7,725 nt of DNA from the NCBI GenBank assembly GCA_025455285.1, contig JALOMU010000055.1, forward strand, positions 1-7,725. Direction: 5' to 3'. Of this stretch, positions 1 through 6,736 are shown one piece after another. The stretch is from Flavihumibacter sp. GTDB lineage: Bacteria > Bacteroidota > Bacteroidia > Chitinophagales > Chitinophagaceae. The translations under genes and the position numbers were made by a program. The notes under the pieces are model-generated. The model was not told the origin of the DNA. It searched no databases and was given only the letters and a program-made list of their open reading frames with translations. Each line of letters opens with the position of its first letter. The stretch's first letter is position 1.

Positions 1-1
1 T

Positions 2-1222
2 CCGATGGATCAGTTAATCGGGCAGCAGCCTGATCTGATGATCAATATATCAGCATCGCCCTTTGATTACGATCATGATGAAGATCGTAAGGAAGTGGTA
101 AAAGCAAATATTCGCAGGTATCAATTGCCTATGTTTTATGTGAACTGTGTGGGTTCACAAACCGAGATCGTTTTTGATGGTGGAAGCCTGGTGTATGCAG
201 CATCCGGTGAAATGGTAAAAGAAGGGAAATACTTTGAGGAGGACCTGTTGGTAGTGGATCTGGAAGAAATGAATAAGCTGCAGAAAACTCCTGATGAAGT
301 AGTTCGTTTGCTGGATAAGGATATGCGGGTTTCAAAAATTGAGGATCCGGAAAAAATCATCAACTACCTGACTGCTGAAAATAATATCCGTCAGATACAT
401 GATGCCCTGATACTGGGCATACGCGATTACTTCAGCAAGATGGGATTTAAAAAAGCGATTCTTGGAAGCAGTGGTGGTATTGACAGTGCAGTTACTCTGG
501 CTCTTGCCTGCGAGGCATTGGGTAAGGAGAATGTGCGGGCTATCCTTATGCCATCCCAATTCTCAACGGATCATTCAGTGAACGATGCAGTTGCATTGAG
601 TCAGAATTTGGGAAATCCCTATGATATCATTCCAATCAAACCGGTCTTTGATGCTTTTCTGGAATCGCTTGCACCGGTATTTGGCGACTTACCCTTTGGT
701 ATAGCCGAAGAAAATATTCAAAGCCGAACAAGAGGGAACCTCGTAATGGCCATCTCAAATAAGTTTGGATATATCTTGCTGAATACTTCCAATAAGAGTG
801 AGCTGGCTACCGGTTATGGTACCCTCTATGGAGATATGGCAGGCGGACTAAGTGTATTGGGAGATGTGTATAAGATGCAGGTATTTGCCCTGGCTAAATT
901 CATCAACCGGGAGAAGGAAATCATACCAAACAATATCCTGGTGAAGCCACCCTCTGCAGAATTGCGCCCGGGACAAAAAGATAGCGATAGTCTGCCTGAA
1001 TATGAAATACTGGATAAAGTATTGTATCAGTATATTGAACGCAGAAAAAGTCCGGATGATATTATTCGTATGGGCATCGACGATAGTCTTGTTCAGCGGG
1101 TATTAAAACTGGTGAACACCAATGAATACAAACGCAATCAGTTTTGTCCGATTATCCGGGTTAGTGCGAAAGCATTTGGAGTGGGCAGAAGGATGCCAAT
1201 CGTAGGAAAATACCTGAGTTAA
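2..1222 (+). CDS. nadE: Glutamine-dependent NAD+ synthetase, C-terminal part (5' end outside window)
   Basis: Catalyses the last step of NAD+ synthesis: ATP-dependent amidation of nicotinic acid adenine dinucleotide, using ammonia released from glutamine. The reading frame is open to the left edge, so the first ATG at 5 is internal. Residues below are counted from that Met. Residues 10-70 are the end of the nitrilase-type glutaminase domain (NISASPF near 14-20, YVNCVG near 45-50, FDGGS near 57-61). The synthetase domain follows, with the ATP pyrophosphatase P-loop GSSGGIDSA at 154-162, the NTSNKSELATGYGTLYGD stretch at 260-277, PPSAELRPGQ near 315-324, and a C-terminal KRNQFCPIIR...FGVGRRMPI typical of the family. 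About 405 residues are visible; the two-domain enzyme is usually near 540-550, so roughly 140 are missing, including the catalytic Cys of the glutaminase domain. A terminator-like hairpin follows. Identification is secure. Confidence 0.96.
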   Translation, partial: PMDQLIGQQPDLMINISASPFDYDHDEDRKEVVKANIRRYQLPMFYVNCVGSQTEIVFDGGSLVYAASGEMVKEGKYFEEDLLVVDLEEMNKLQKTPDEVVRLLDKDMRVSKIEDPEKIINYLTAENNIRQIHDALILGIRDYFSKMGFKKAILGSSGGIDSAVTLALACEALGKENVRAILMPSQFSTDHSVNDAVALSQNLGNPYDIIPIKPVFDAFLESLAPVFGDLPFGIAEENIQSRTRGNLVMAISNKFGYILLNTSNKSELATGYGTLYGDMAGGLSVLGDVYKMQVFALAKFINREKEIIPNNILVKPPSAELRPGQKDSDSLPEYEILDKVLYQYIERRKSPDDIIRMGIDDSLVQRVLKLVNTNEYKRNQFCPIIRVSAKAFGVGRRMPIVGKYLS

Positions 1223-1238
1223 AAGGGTTGAAAAATAT

Positions 1239-1264
1239 AGCCCCCATATGGAAATACGGGGGCT
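1239..1264. terminator. Hairpin between convergent genes, probable bidirectional terminator
   Basis: A perfect 7-bp G+C-rich stem, AGCCCCC (1239-1245) with GGGGGCT (1258-1264), encloses a 12-nt loop. An A-rich run precedes it and a short T-rich tract (TTGTTTA) follows. It lies 16 nt after the nadE stop and 46 nt beyond the stop of the opposite-strand lipoprotein gene, so it could serve both. The T tract is weak on the plus strand; the A run at 1231-1236 would give a better U tract for the minus-strand transcript. The remaining bases of the 1223-1310 gap show nothing else recognisable. Confidence 0.7.
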
Positions 1265-1310
1265 TGTTTATGAAATCAGCAGATAAAAAAATATGGAACA
1301 GTAGTTCTTA

Positions 1311-1787
1311 TTAATGGATGAGTTTGAAAATGATTCTTACCTCGGTACCGGTATCAGGATCTGTAATATCCAGATAGGCTTCCATGGTGGTTTCATTCAA
1401 GGTGATGATTGTAGCATCGCCTGAGAAAAAGGAACCTGGAATAGCAATATTCAGAATGGTTTCATTATTCTTTAACGACCAGGTGAAATTTTCTGAATCA
1501 GGGTCAGCAGGATCACACTTGGTAGCTCCTTCCCTGGAGATGCCGGTGCCATCTGTTTTGAATTCCAGTGTATTGTCTTTTTCACAGTTTTCCAGGGGAT
1601 AAGGTAAATCCACCGTATTATTCTTATCAAGATCCGCGCCTACAGAAGAAATCTTCCATAAACTGGCAGTAAGAAGGGCTGATTTTGATTTTGGTCCGTC
1701 GTCATCATTGCTCTTCTGACAGGAGAAGAGTGTAACGAGCAGAACAGAGCCGAATAAAAGCATGTTGGGGAACCTGCTTTTTATCAT
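1311..1787 (-). CDS. Small lipocalin-like lipoprotein
   Basis: A 158-residue predicted lipoprotein of unknown function. The start is set at the ATG complementary to 1785-1787 (MIKSRFPN...) because it begins a proper signal peptide: a basic n-region, a hydrophobic core LLFGSVLLVTL, and a lipobox-like LFSC with Cys at about residue 24, followed by an acidic SNDDD tether. The frame stays open to 1916, but the extra 43 residues would bury the signal peptide and look like spurious translation of upstream A/T-rich DNA. The mature part has the pattern of the Bacteroidota lipocalin-like family (Lipocalin_4 type): an early LW.I segment, an ENCEKDNTLEFKTDGTG segment, a second Cys in GATKCDP, a TWSLKNN strand and ITLNETTMEAYLDI. 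The two Cys (ENC, TKC) may form a disulfide. It is expected to be membrane-anchored and facing the periplasm or surface. Family assignment is from remembered motif pattern; the ligand is unknown. Confidence 0.82.
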   Translation of the reverse strand: MIKSRFPNMLLFGSVLLVTLFSCQKSNDDDGPKSKSALLTASLWKISSVGADLDKNNTVDLPYPLENCEKDNTLEFKTDGTGISREGATKCDPADPDSENFTWSLKNNETILNIAIPGSFFSGDATIITLNETTMEAYLDITDPDTGTEVRIIFKLIH

Positions 1788-1906
1788 AAGGTTGGATTTT
1801 GCTATTAATAACTTTTTTTTAGGCCTTTTATTGCTTTCGCAAAAAAATATTCTCCCTACTGCTTGATTTTCAGATATTGGCGTAGGAATTGCTAAACTTG
1901 AGGTTG

Positions 1907-1913
1907 TATTTTG
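1907..1913 (+). promoter_or_regulatory. Possible -7 promoter element for the moxR cluster
   Basis: TATTTTG lies 18 nt before the moxR start and resembles the Bacteroidota -7 consensus TAnnTTTG with one base fewer. No convincing TTG-type -33 element at the usual spacing was found. Support comes mainly from position: the 144-bp gap 1788-1931 is the only space before the cluster and separates divergent genes, so promoters for both directions should be here. On the other strand, TATTTTTTTG (complement of 1840-1849), about 52 nt before the lipoprotein start, is an even weaker candidate for the divergent gene. Confidence 0.3.
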
Positions 1914-1931
1914 CATACTTAAATTTACTAT

Positions 1932-2933
1932 ATGTTGCCAACATCGGATGACATCAGGCAGTTAAATGATAAAATAAGCCATCAGGCAGCCTTTATTGAC
2001 CGCTTAAGGGATGAGGTGAGACAGGTGATCGTAGGACAGCAATATATGCTGGACAGGCTATTGATCGGGCTCCTGAGCAATGGGCATGTATTACTGGAAG
2101 GGGTACCCGGACTCGCAAAAACCCTGACCATCAAATCGCTGGCGCAAGCGGTGCATGCAAAGTTTAGCCGGATCCAGTTTACCCCGGATCTGTTGCCTGC
2201 GGATGTTATCGGAACGATGATTTACCACCAGCAGAAAAATGAATTCGTAGTTCGGAGGGGACCCATTTTTGCCAATTTCGTACTGGCAGATGAGATCAAC
2301 CGGGCTCCGGCCAAAGTGCAGAGTGCGCTGTTGGAAGCCATGCAGGAAAGACAGGTAACCATTGGTGATCAAACCTATAAATTGGATGAGCCCTTTCTGG
2401 TACTGGCTACCCAAAACCCGCTGGAACAGGAAGGAACCTATCCTTTGCCGGAAGCACAGGTCGACCGTTTCATTATGAAAGTGGTGGTGGGGTATCCGAG
2501 TCGCCAGGAGGAACAACTTATTATCCGACAACAGGTGCAGGGCATGAGACCACCCGTTATTCAACAGGTTGTAAGCATGAGTGAACTGGTGGAGGCTAGG
2601 GATCTGACACGCCAGATCTATATGGATGAAAAAATTGAACAATATATCATAGACATCGTATTTGCAACCCGCCGCCCGGCCGAATATGGCCTCGCAAAAC
2701 TGGAGCCGCTGATTTCCTATGGCGGCTCTCCCCGTGCAAGCATCAACCTGGCCCTTGCTGCAAAAGCACATGCTTATTTGTCTAAACGGGCATTCGTGAT
2801 TCCGGAAGATGTGAAGGCGATTGCCAAGGATGTGCTCAGGCATCGGGTAGGACTCACGTACGAAGCTGAAGCAGAGAATGTAAATGTGGAGCAGGTGATA
2901 GAGGATATTTTGGGCGCGGTGCAGGTGCCGTAA
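1932..2933 (+). CDS. moxR: MoxR-family AAA+ ATPase
   Basis: A 333-residue cytosolic AAA+ ATPase of the MoxR group, thought to act as a chaperone-like remodeller for vWA-domain partner proteins. All core motifs are intact: Walker A GVPGLAKT at 57-64, Walker B FVLADE at 115-121 (D120, E121), sensor 1 LATQNP at 158-163, a candidate arginine finger in QVDRF (R179), and sensor 2 GGSPRAS at 264-270 (R268). The C-terminal lid with an RAFVIPEDVKAIAKDVLRHR segment is typical. Length matches the usual 310-340. An in-frame TAA at 1920-1922 leaves 1932 as the only reasonable ATG; no Shine-Dalgarno sequence is visible, which is common in this phylum. It heads the cluster with DUF58, BatD-like and BatA genes, the standard context for this subfamily. 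The substrate is unknown. The gene symbol is the family name only. Confidence 0.95.
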   Translation: MLPTSDDIRQLNDKISHQAAFIDRLRDEVRQVIVGQQYMLDRLLIGLLSNGHVLLEGVPGLAKTLTIKSLAQAVHAKFSRIQFTPDLLPADVIGTMIYHQQKNEFVVRRGPIFANFVLADEINRAPAKVQSALLEAMQERQVTIGDQTYKLDEPFLVLATQNPLEQEGTYPLPEAQVDRFIMKVVVGYPSRQEEQLIIRQQVQGMRPPVIQQVVSMSELVEARDLTRQIYMDEKIEQYIIDIVFATRRPAEYGLAKLEPLISYGGSPRASINLALAAKAHAYLSKRAFVIPEDVKAIAKDVLRHRVGLTYEAEAENVNVEQVIEDILGAVQVP

Positions 2934-2936
2934 GGA

Positions 2937-2966
2937 GGGAGGAATGGAAGTGGGAGGAATGGAAGA
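2937..2966 (+). repeat. Two tandem copies of a 15-bp purine-rich repeat
   Basis: GGGAGGAATGGAAGT (2937-2951) is followed directly by GGGAGGAATGGAAGA (2952-2966), 14 of 15 positions identical. Each copy contains a GGGAGGA Shine-Dalgarno-like core and an ATG. It sits in the 52-nt spacer between moxR and the DUF58 gene. The spacer up to 2970 is purine apart from a few T residues. The repeat may arise from simple slippage or may affect translation of the downstream gene. Confidence 0.85.
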
Positions 2967-2985
2967 AGGAAACAAAGTAGGCTAA
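2944..2985 (+). CDS. Candidate 13-codon leader ORF before the DUF58 gene
   Basis: An ATG at 2944 opens a short frame encoding MEVGGMEEGNKVG and ends with TAA at 2983-2985, directly abutting the ATG of the DUF58 gene at 2986. It is in frame with that gene, so this single TAA separates them. GGAGGGAGG (2934-2942) gives a textbook Shine-Dalgarno sequence for it, unusual beside the other starts in this window. The second ATG (2959) is in frame and arises from the 15-bp repeat. If translated, it could deliver ribosomes to the DUF58 start by termination-reinitiation. It may equally be a by-product of a purine-rich spacer; the peptide resembles nothing I recognise. Confidence 0.3.
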   Translation: MEVGGMEEGNKVG

Positions 2986-3855
2986 ATGCTAACAACATCC
3001 GACATACTGAAAAAAGTAAAAGAGCTTGAAATTAAAAGCAAGCGCTTGACCCGGCATTTGTTTACCGGGGAATATCATTCTGCCTTTAAGGGCAGAGGTA
3101 TGTCGTTTAAGGAAGTACGTGAGTACCATGCAGGTGATGATATCCGGTTTATTGATTGGAACGTGTCTGCACGTTTTAATGCCACCTTCAGCAAACTGTT
3201 TGAAGAGGAGCGTGAACTTACCGTGATCTTACTGGTAGATGTTAGTGCCAGCTCCTTATTTGGTACCGTGCATGCCCGCAAAAAAGACCTGGTTACTGAA
3301 ATCGGGGCGGTGTTATCCTTTTCCGCTATCAGCAACAATGATAAAGTTGGAGCGATTCTCTTTAGTGAAGGTATTGAGCTCTATGTTCCTCCCAAAAAAG
3401 GGCGCGACCATGGTTTGTTTATTGTACGTGAACTACTTACTCTTGAAGGGAAAAAGAAAGGAACCAATCTCACACAGGCATTGAAGTTTCTAAACAATAC
3501 CACTCGTCAGAAATGCATCGTATTTCTGTTGAGTGATTTCCTTGATCCTGATTTTGCAGATGCTTTGCGGGTTGCAGGGAAAAAACACGATGTGGTAGGC
3601 ATCAAGGTATATGATCCCATGGATATGAACCTGCCGGATGTTGGATTACTGGATGTGGAAGATGCAGAATCGGGCGCCATCACCACCATTGATACCTCCG
3701 ATTTCCTGGTGCGCAAATCACATCATGATGCTTTCTTCCAGCACACGGAATGGACCAAACAGGTATTCAACAAAGCAGGGTGTGATTTACTGCATATCTC
3801 TACCAAAGAAGATTACGTTAAAGTGTTACAGAAATTCTTTATTGGACGCGCCTGA
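2986..3855 (+). CDS. DUF58 protein with vWA-like fold, MoxR partner
   Basis: A 289-residue soluble protein of the DUF58 family, encoded beside MoxR ATPases and probably their interaction partner or substrate adaptor. The DUF58 signature is at about 32-62: SAFKGRGMSFKEVREY, then HAGDDIRFIDWNVSAR. The vWA-like domain follows, with metal-ion site (MIDAS) motif DVSAS at 85-89, a Thr in KGTNLTQAL (T160) and Asp in LLSDFLD (D184), so the metal site looks complete. No signal peptide or membrane segment is visible, which differs from longer DUF58 proteins that carry N-terminal membrane helices, so it is predicted to be cytosolic. Its start directly follows the TAA of a micro-ORF, and its TGA is 4 nt before the next ATG, pointing to coupled translation. 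Cellular function is unproven. Confidence 0.93.
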   Translation: MLTTSDILKKVKELEIKSKRLTRHLFTGEYHSAFKGRGMSFKEVREYHAGDDIRFIDWNVSARFNATFSKLFEEERELTVILLVDVSASSLFGTVHARKKDLVTEIGAVLSFSAISNNDKVGAILFSEGIELYVPPKKGRDHGLFIVRELLTLEGKKKGTNLTQALKFLNNTTRQKCIVFLLSDFLDPDFADALRVAGKKHDVVGIKVYDPMDMNLPDVGLLDVEDAESGAITTIDTSDFLVRKSHHDAFFQHTEWTKQVFNKAGCDLLHISTKEDYVKVLQKFFIGRA

Positions 3856-3859
3856 TACC

Positions 3860-4768
3860 ATGCTGAAAAAAATCACGATTATATGGTTGTTAGTAACAGT
3901 TGCCGGATTGTTTTCTGTGCAGGCCCAGGATGTTCGTGTACAGGCATCAGTGGACCGCAATAAAATACTAATTGGTGAACCCATCCAGCTTCGCCTGGAT
4001 GTCGAGATTCCGCAGGGTACTCCCATGGGCTGGTTTAACCTGGATACGCTTCCTCATTTCACCTTCATCACAAAGAATAAGATTGATACGCAGAATAATG
4101 CACGCACCATACTGTTTAAACAAATACTTTCAATCACTTCTTTTGATTCCGGTCGGTGGGTGATTCCGCAACTCGGACTAACGGTTGGCAATAACCGATA
4201 CCTGACAGATTCAATTTCGATTATGGTTGATTACAGTCCGGCTGACCCTAACCAACCTTACCACGATCTGAAAGATATTGTAGAAGTGCCTGAAACGGAT
4301 TCACTGTATATTAATTATATCCTGGTTGCGGCAACCCTGATTGCTATTGCATTACTTGTCTGGCTCCTCAGTAATAAAAAGAAGGCCGCGGTAACACCGG
4401 AGTTTAAAGGGCCCCGGCTTTCTGCACTGGAACAGGCGATGAAGGAACTGGAAGAACTGAAAGAGGCCAGTTCTTCAGCCAACGTAAAAACTTATTTTAC
4501 CCGGCTGAATGATATCCTGCGTACCTATTTTAAAAATCGTAACCTGGTTACTGCTCCGAATGCCGGAAATGAAAGTTTCGTTCAGAAAGTGCAATCGGAT
4601 CTATCAAGGGAACAGGTATTTCAACTGGCTCAAACGCTTCGTTTAACCGATGCTGTTAAGTTTGCAAAATACAATCCATCTGCTGCTGAGCAGGAGGAGG
4701 CATATGAAGTGATCCGAAAAACCTTGCCCATCATTGATGAAATTCATTATAAAAATCCGGGATCTTGA
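3860..4768 (+). CDS. BatD-like single-pass membrane protein
   Basis: A 302-residue protein. The start at 3860 is chosen because it yields a clear signal peptide (MLKKITIIWLLVTVAGLFSVQA, probable cleavage near 22-23); the same frame runs open back to 3638 but that stretch lies over the DUF58 gene. The extracytoplasmic part, about 24-148, begins VRVQASVDRNKILIGEPIQL, which resembles the beta-rich N-terminal repeat of BatD/oxygen-tolerance proteins. One transmembrane helix spans about 150-170 (INYILVAATLIAIALLVWLL), followed by basic SNKKK. The cytosolic tail, about 176-302, is helical and charged (EQAMKELEELKEA, YFTRLNDILRTYFKNR, LTDAVKFAKYNPS), as in the tails of BatD/DUF4381-type proteins. 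True BatD is much larger (around 550-600 residues). It overlaps batA by 4 nt. It probably links the cytosolic MoxR/DUF58 pair to the membrane, which is inference. Confidence 0.85.
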   Translation: MLKKITIIWLLVTVAGLFSVQAQDVRVQASVDRNKILIGEPIQLRLDVEIPQGTPMGWFNLDTLPHFTFITKNKIDTQNNARTILFKQILSITSFDSGRWVIPQLGLTVGNNRYLTDSISIMVDYSPADPNQPYHDLKDIVEVPETDSLYINYILVAATLIAIALLVWLLSNKKKAAVTPEFKGPRLSALEQAMKELEELKEASSSANVKTYFTRLNDILRTYFKNRNLVTAPNAGNESFVQKVQSDLSREQVFQLAQTLRLTDAVKFAKYNPSAAEQEEAYEVIRKTLPIIDEIHYKNPGS

Positions 4769-5772
4769 TAGCCGATTATTTCCATAGCATTGATTTTGCC
4801 TGGCCCTGGCTGCTTTGGTTACTCCTGCTGATACCGGCATTGGCCTGGTGGTATTGGAAATCTGGTCGGCGTAAAAAAGGCACCATGCTGGTCTCCACTA
4901 CCGGATGGAACCACCGTACCAAATCTCTGAGAGTTCGTTTTCAGCACCTGCCTTTTATATTGCGACTGTTGTCCCTGACCTGCATCATCCTTGCCATAGC
5001 AAGACCTCAATCGCATTTTGATGAGGAACGGGTGAAAGGCGAAGGAGTTGATATTATTCTCACACTGGATGTCAGTGGCTCCATGCTGGCACAGGATTTC
5101 AGTCCCAACCGCCTGGAAGCTGCAAAAGCTGTAGCAATTGATTTTGTTGACAGTCGCAAAACAGATAGAGTAGGAGTAGTGATTTTTTCTGGCGAAAGTT
5201 TTACACTGGTGCCGCTCACTACTGATAAGAATGTGCTGAAAGCCCAGATTGATGGTATTCAAAGCGGATTGCTGGAAGATGGTACAGCCATCGGATCAGG
5301 CCTGGCTACCAGTGCCGACCGGCTGCGACTCAGTACATCCAAGTCAAAAGTAGTCATCCTCTTGACTGATGGTGAAAACAATGGCGGACAAATTCCACCA
5401 GTAACTGCCAAAGAAATCGCTAAAAACCTGGGAATAAAAGTATATACCATTGGTGTGGGATCAGAAGGATATGCGCCTATTCCTGTTCAGGATGGAGCAG
5501 GCAGGGTGGTGATGCAAAGAGAAAAGGTGAATATTGATGAAAAACTCCTGACCCAGATTGCCAACGAAACGGGAGGTAAATACTTCCGGGTATCAGATAA
5601 TGAGGGACTGAAAGATGTTTATAAAGAAATTGATGAATTAGAGAAGTCAACCATTGAAGTCAGCTCACTTCGGCAGTATACGGATCGCTATCTTCCCCTG
5701 GCAATAGCCGCACTTTTATTCCTGGCACTGGAATGGATCCTTCGCCTTACTATTTTCCGCAAACTACCCTAA
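4765..5772 (+). CDS. batA: BatA-type vWA-domain membrane protein (TTG start)
   Basis: A 335-residue membrane protein of the BatA/aerotolerance vWA type. Helices are at about 11-31 (FAWPWLLWLLLLIPALAWWYW), 62-79 and 309-327; the vWA domain lies between the second and third, about 96-290. Its metal site is complete: DVSGS at 102-106, Thr174 in EDGTAIGSGL and Asp202 in LLTDGENN. The start is the TTG at 4765, overlapping the previous stop as TTGA. An in-frame TAA at 4750-4752 leaves only four codons before it, and the first in-frame ATG (residue 41) would delete the first helix and the conserved family start. The predicted beginning IADYFHSIDFAWPW fits BatA proteins. The domain probably faces the periplasm. 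Bat proteins have been linked to oxygen tolerance and envelope stress in Bacteroides and Leptospira, but the molecular role is unsettled. BatB and the TPR protein BatC do not follow here. Confidence 0.93.
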   Translation: MIADYFHSIDFAWPWLLWLLLLIPALAWWYWKSGRRKKGTMLVSTTGWNHRTKSLRVRFQHLPFILRLLSLTCIILAIARPQSHFDEERVKGEGVDIILTLDVSGSMLAQDFSPNRLEAAKAVAIDFVDSRKTDRVGVVIFSGESFTLVPLTTDKNVLKAQIDGIQSGLLEDGTAIGSGLATSADRLRLSTSKSKVVILLTDGENNGGQIPPVTAKEIAKNLGIKVYTIGVGSEGYAPIPVQDGAGRVVMQREKVNIDEKLLTQIANETGGKYFRVSDNEGLKDVYKEIDELEKSTIEVSSLRQYTDRYLPLAIAALLFLALEWILRLTIFRKLP

Positions 5773-5783
5773 GCCAAAACCTG

Positions 5784-5791
5784 TACTTTCG
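5784..5791 (+). promoter_or_regulatory. Possible -7 promoter element for rsgA
   Basis: TACTTTCG matches the Bacteroidota -7 consensus TAnnTTTG at all but one fixed position and ends 17 nt before the rsgA ATG, almost the same placement as the candidate box before moxR. A clear -33 TTG is missing at the normal distance; the region there is the end of batA. It suggests rsgA can be transcribed separately from the Bat cluster, although read-through from batA across the 36-nt gap is likely too. Confidence 0.4.
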
Positions 5792-5808
5792 CAGTAAGAG
5801 CAGCAAGT

Positions 5809-6735
5809 ATGAAGGCAAGGGTGTATAAATCTACCGGTAGTTGGTATCAGTTGAAAAATGAAACCGGACAAACATTTAATGGCCGGGCGAAGGGAGTATT
5901 CAAGATCGAAGGAATCACTTCTACAAATCCTATTGCAGTGGGCGACTGGGTGGAAGTGGAAATGGAAAATGAACTGGAAAAATCGGTTACCATTACGGCT
6001 ATACATGACCGTGAAAATTATATCGCCCGGACTTCGCCACATAAGAAAGTTCAGCATCATATTGTAGCATCTAACCTGGATCAGGCACTTATTTTTGCCA
6101 CCCTGAAAGAACCACGCACTTCACAGGGATTTATTGATCGCTTTTTGTGTACAGCTGAAGCGTATCATATTCCAGCTATCATTGTTTTCAATAAGGCAGA
6201 TATTTACCGCGACAAGGAGCTGGACAAATATGCTGAACTGGAAGAAATGTATCTGGCAATCGGGTATAAAGTCTTTTTGACCAGTGTGAAAGAAAGGCAG
6301 GGACTGGATGAATTGAAACTGCTCCTTAAAAATAAAACGACCCTGATCAGTGGTCATTCGGGTGTAGGTAAATCCACTTTCATAAATGCGTTGTTCCCTG
6401 AAATGGCTTTGCGTACACAGGAAGTAAGTGGCTGGAGCGGAAAGGGCATGCACACTACAACTTTTGCGGAAATGTTTGATTTGCCGGGTGGCGGACAGAT
6501 TATAGATACACCCGGAATAAGAGAGCTTGGTCTGGTTGGCATCAGCCGGCAGGAATTATCTCATTATTTTCCGGAGATGCGGGAACTGCTTAACAATTGC
6601 CAGTTCAACAATTGCCTGCATATGAATGAGCCGGGCTGCGCCGTGAAAGAAGCTGTGCAGGATGGCCGAATTCATCTTGATCGGTATGTTAGTTATTGTA
6701 CGATTTTGGACTCTATAGAGGAAAAAAATTATTAA
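5809..6735 (+). CDS. rsgA: Ribosome small-subunit-dependent GTPase RsgA
   Basis: A 308-residue circularly permuted GTPase (YjeQ/RsgA) that acts in late maturation of the 30S ribosomal subunit, checking the decoding region and releasing on GTP hydrolysis. The domain order is diagnostic: an N-terminal OB fold at about 1-65 (GRAKGVFK, VGDWVEVEME), then the GTPase motifs in permuted order G4 NKAD at 128-131, G5-like TSV at 158-160, G1 GHSGVGKS at 182-189, G2 region GKGMHTTT at 211-218 and G3 DTPG at 233-236. The C-terminal zinc finger has Cys264, Cys269, His271 and Cys277 (NCQFNNCLHMNEPGC). Length is normal and nothing is missing. ATG 5809 begins MKARVYKSTGSWY, a typical RsgA start. It lies 36 nt after batA on the same strand; the link is probably positional only. 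A 117-bp palindromic repeat begins one base after its stop. Confidence 0.96.
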   Translation: MKARVYKSTGSWYQLKNETGQTFNGRAKGVFKIEGITSTNPIAVGDWVEVEMENELEKSVTITAIHDRENYIARTSPHKKVQHHIVASNLDQALIFATLKEPRTSQGFIDRFLCTAEAYHIPAIIVFNKADIYRDKELDKYAELEEMYLAIGYKVFLTSVKERQGLDELKLLLKNKTTLISGHSGVGKSTFINALFPEMALRTQEVSGWSGKGMHTTTFAEMFDLPGGGQIIDTPGIRELGLVGISRQELSHYFPEMRELLNNCQFNNCLHMNEPGCAVKEAVQDGRIHLDRYVSYCTILDSIEEKNY

Positions 6736-6736
6736 T

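Noticed and set aside
2091..2975. 294-codon open frame on the minus strand
   Set aside because: It lies fully opposite the strongly conserved moxR gene, is rich in Cys, His and Phe with no recognisable domain, and is a codon-bias shadow.
3638..3859. Upstream extension of the BatD-like frame inside the DUF58 gene
   Set aside because: It overlaps a conserved coding region in another frame, and the signal peptide begins at 3860.
4819..5262. 147-codon minus-strand frame
   Set aside because: It is opposite batA, shows no domain or plausible start context, and the plus-strand gene has intact vWA motifs.
1932..5772. New defence system made of a MoxR ATPase and vWA proteins
   Set aside because: MoxR-vWA pairs occur in some defence settings, but this gene set matches the widespread Bat/aerotolerance cluster, with housekeeping neighbours nadE and rsgA and no nuclease or toxin gene.
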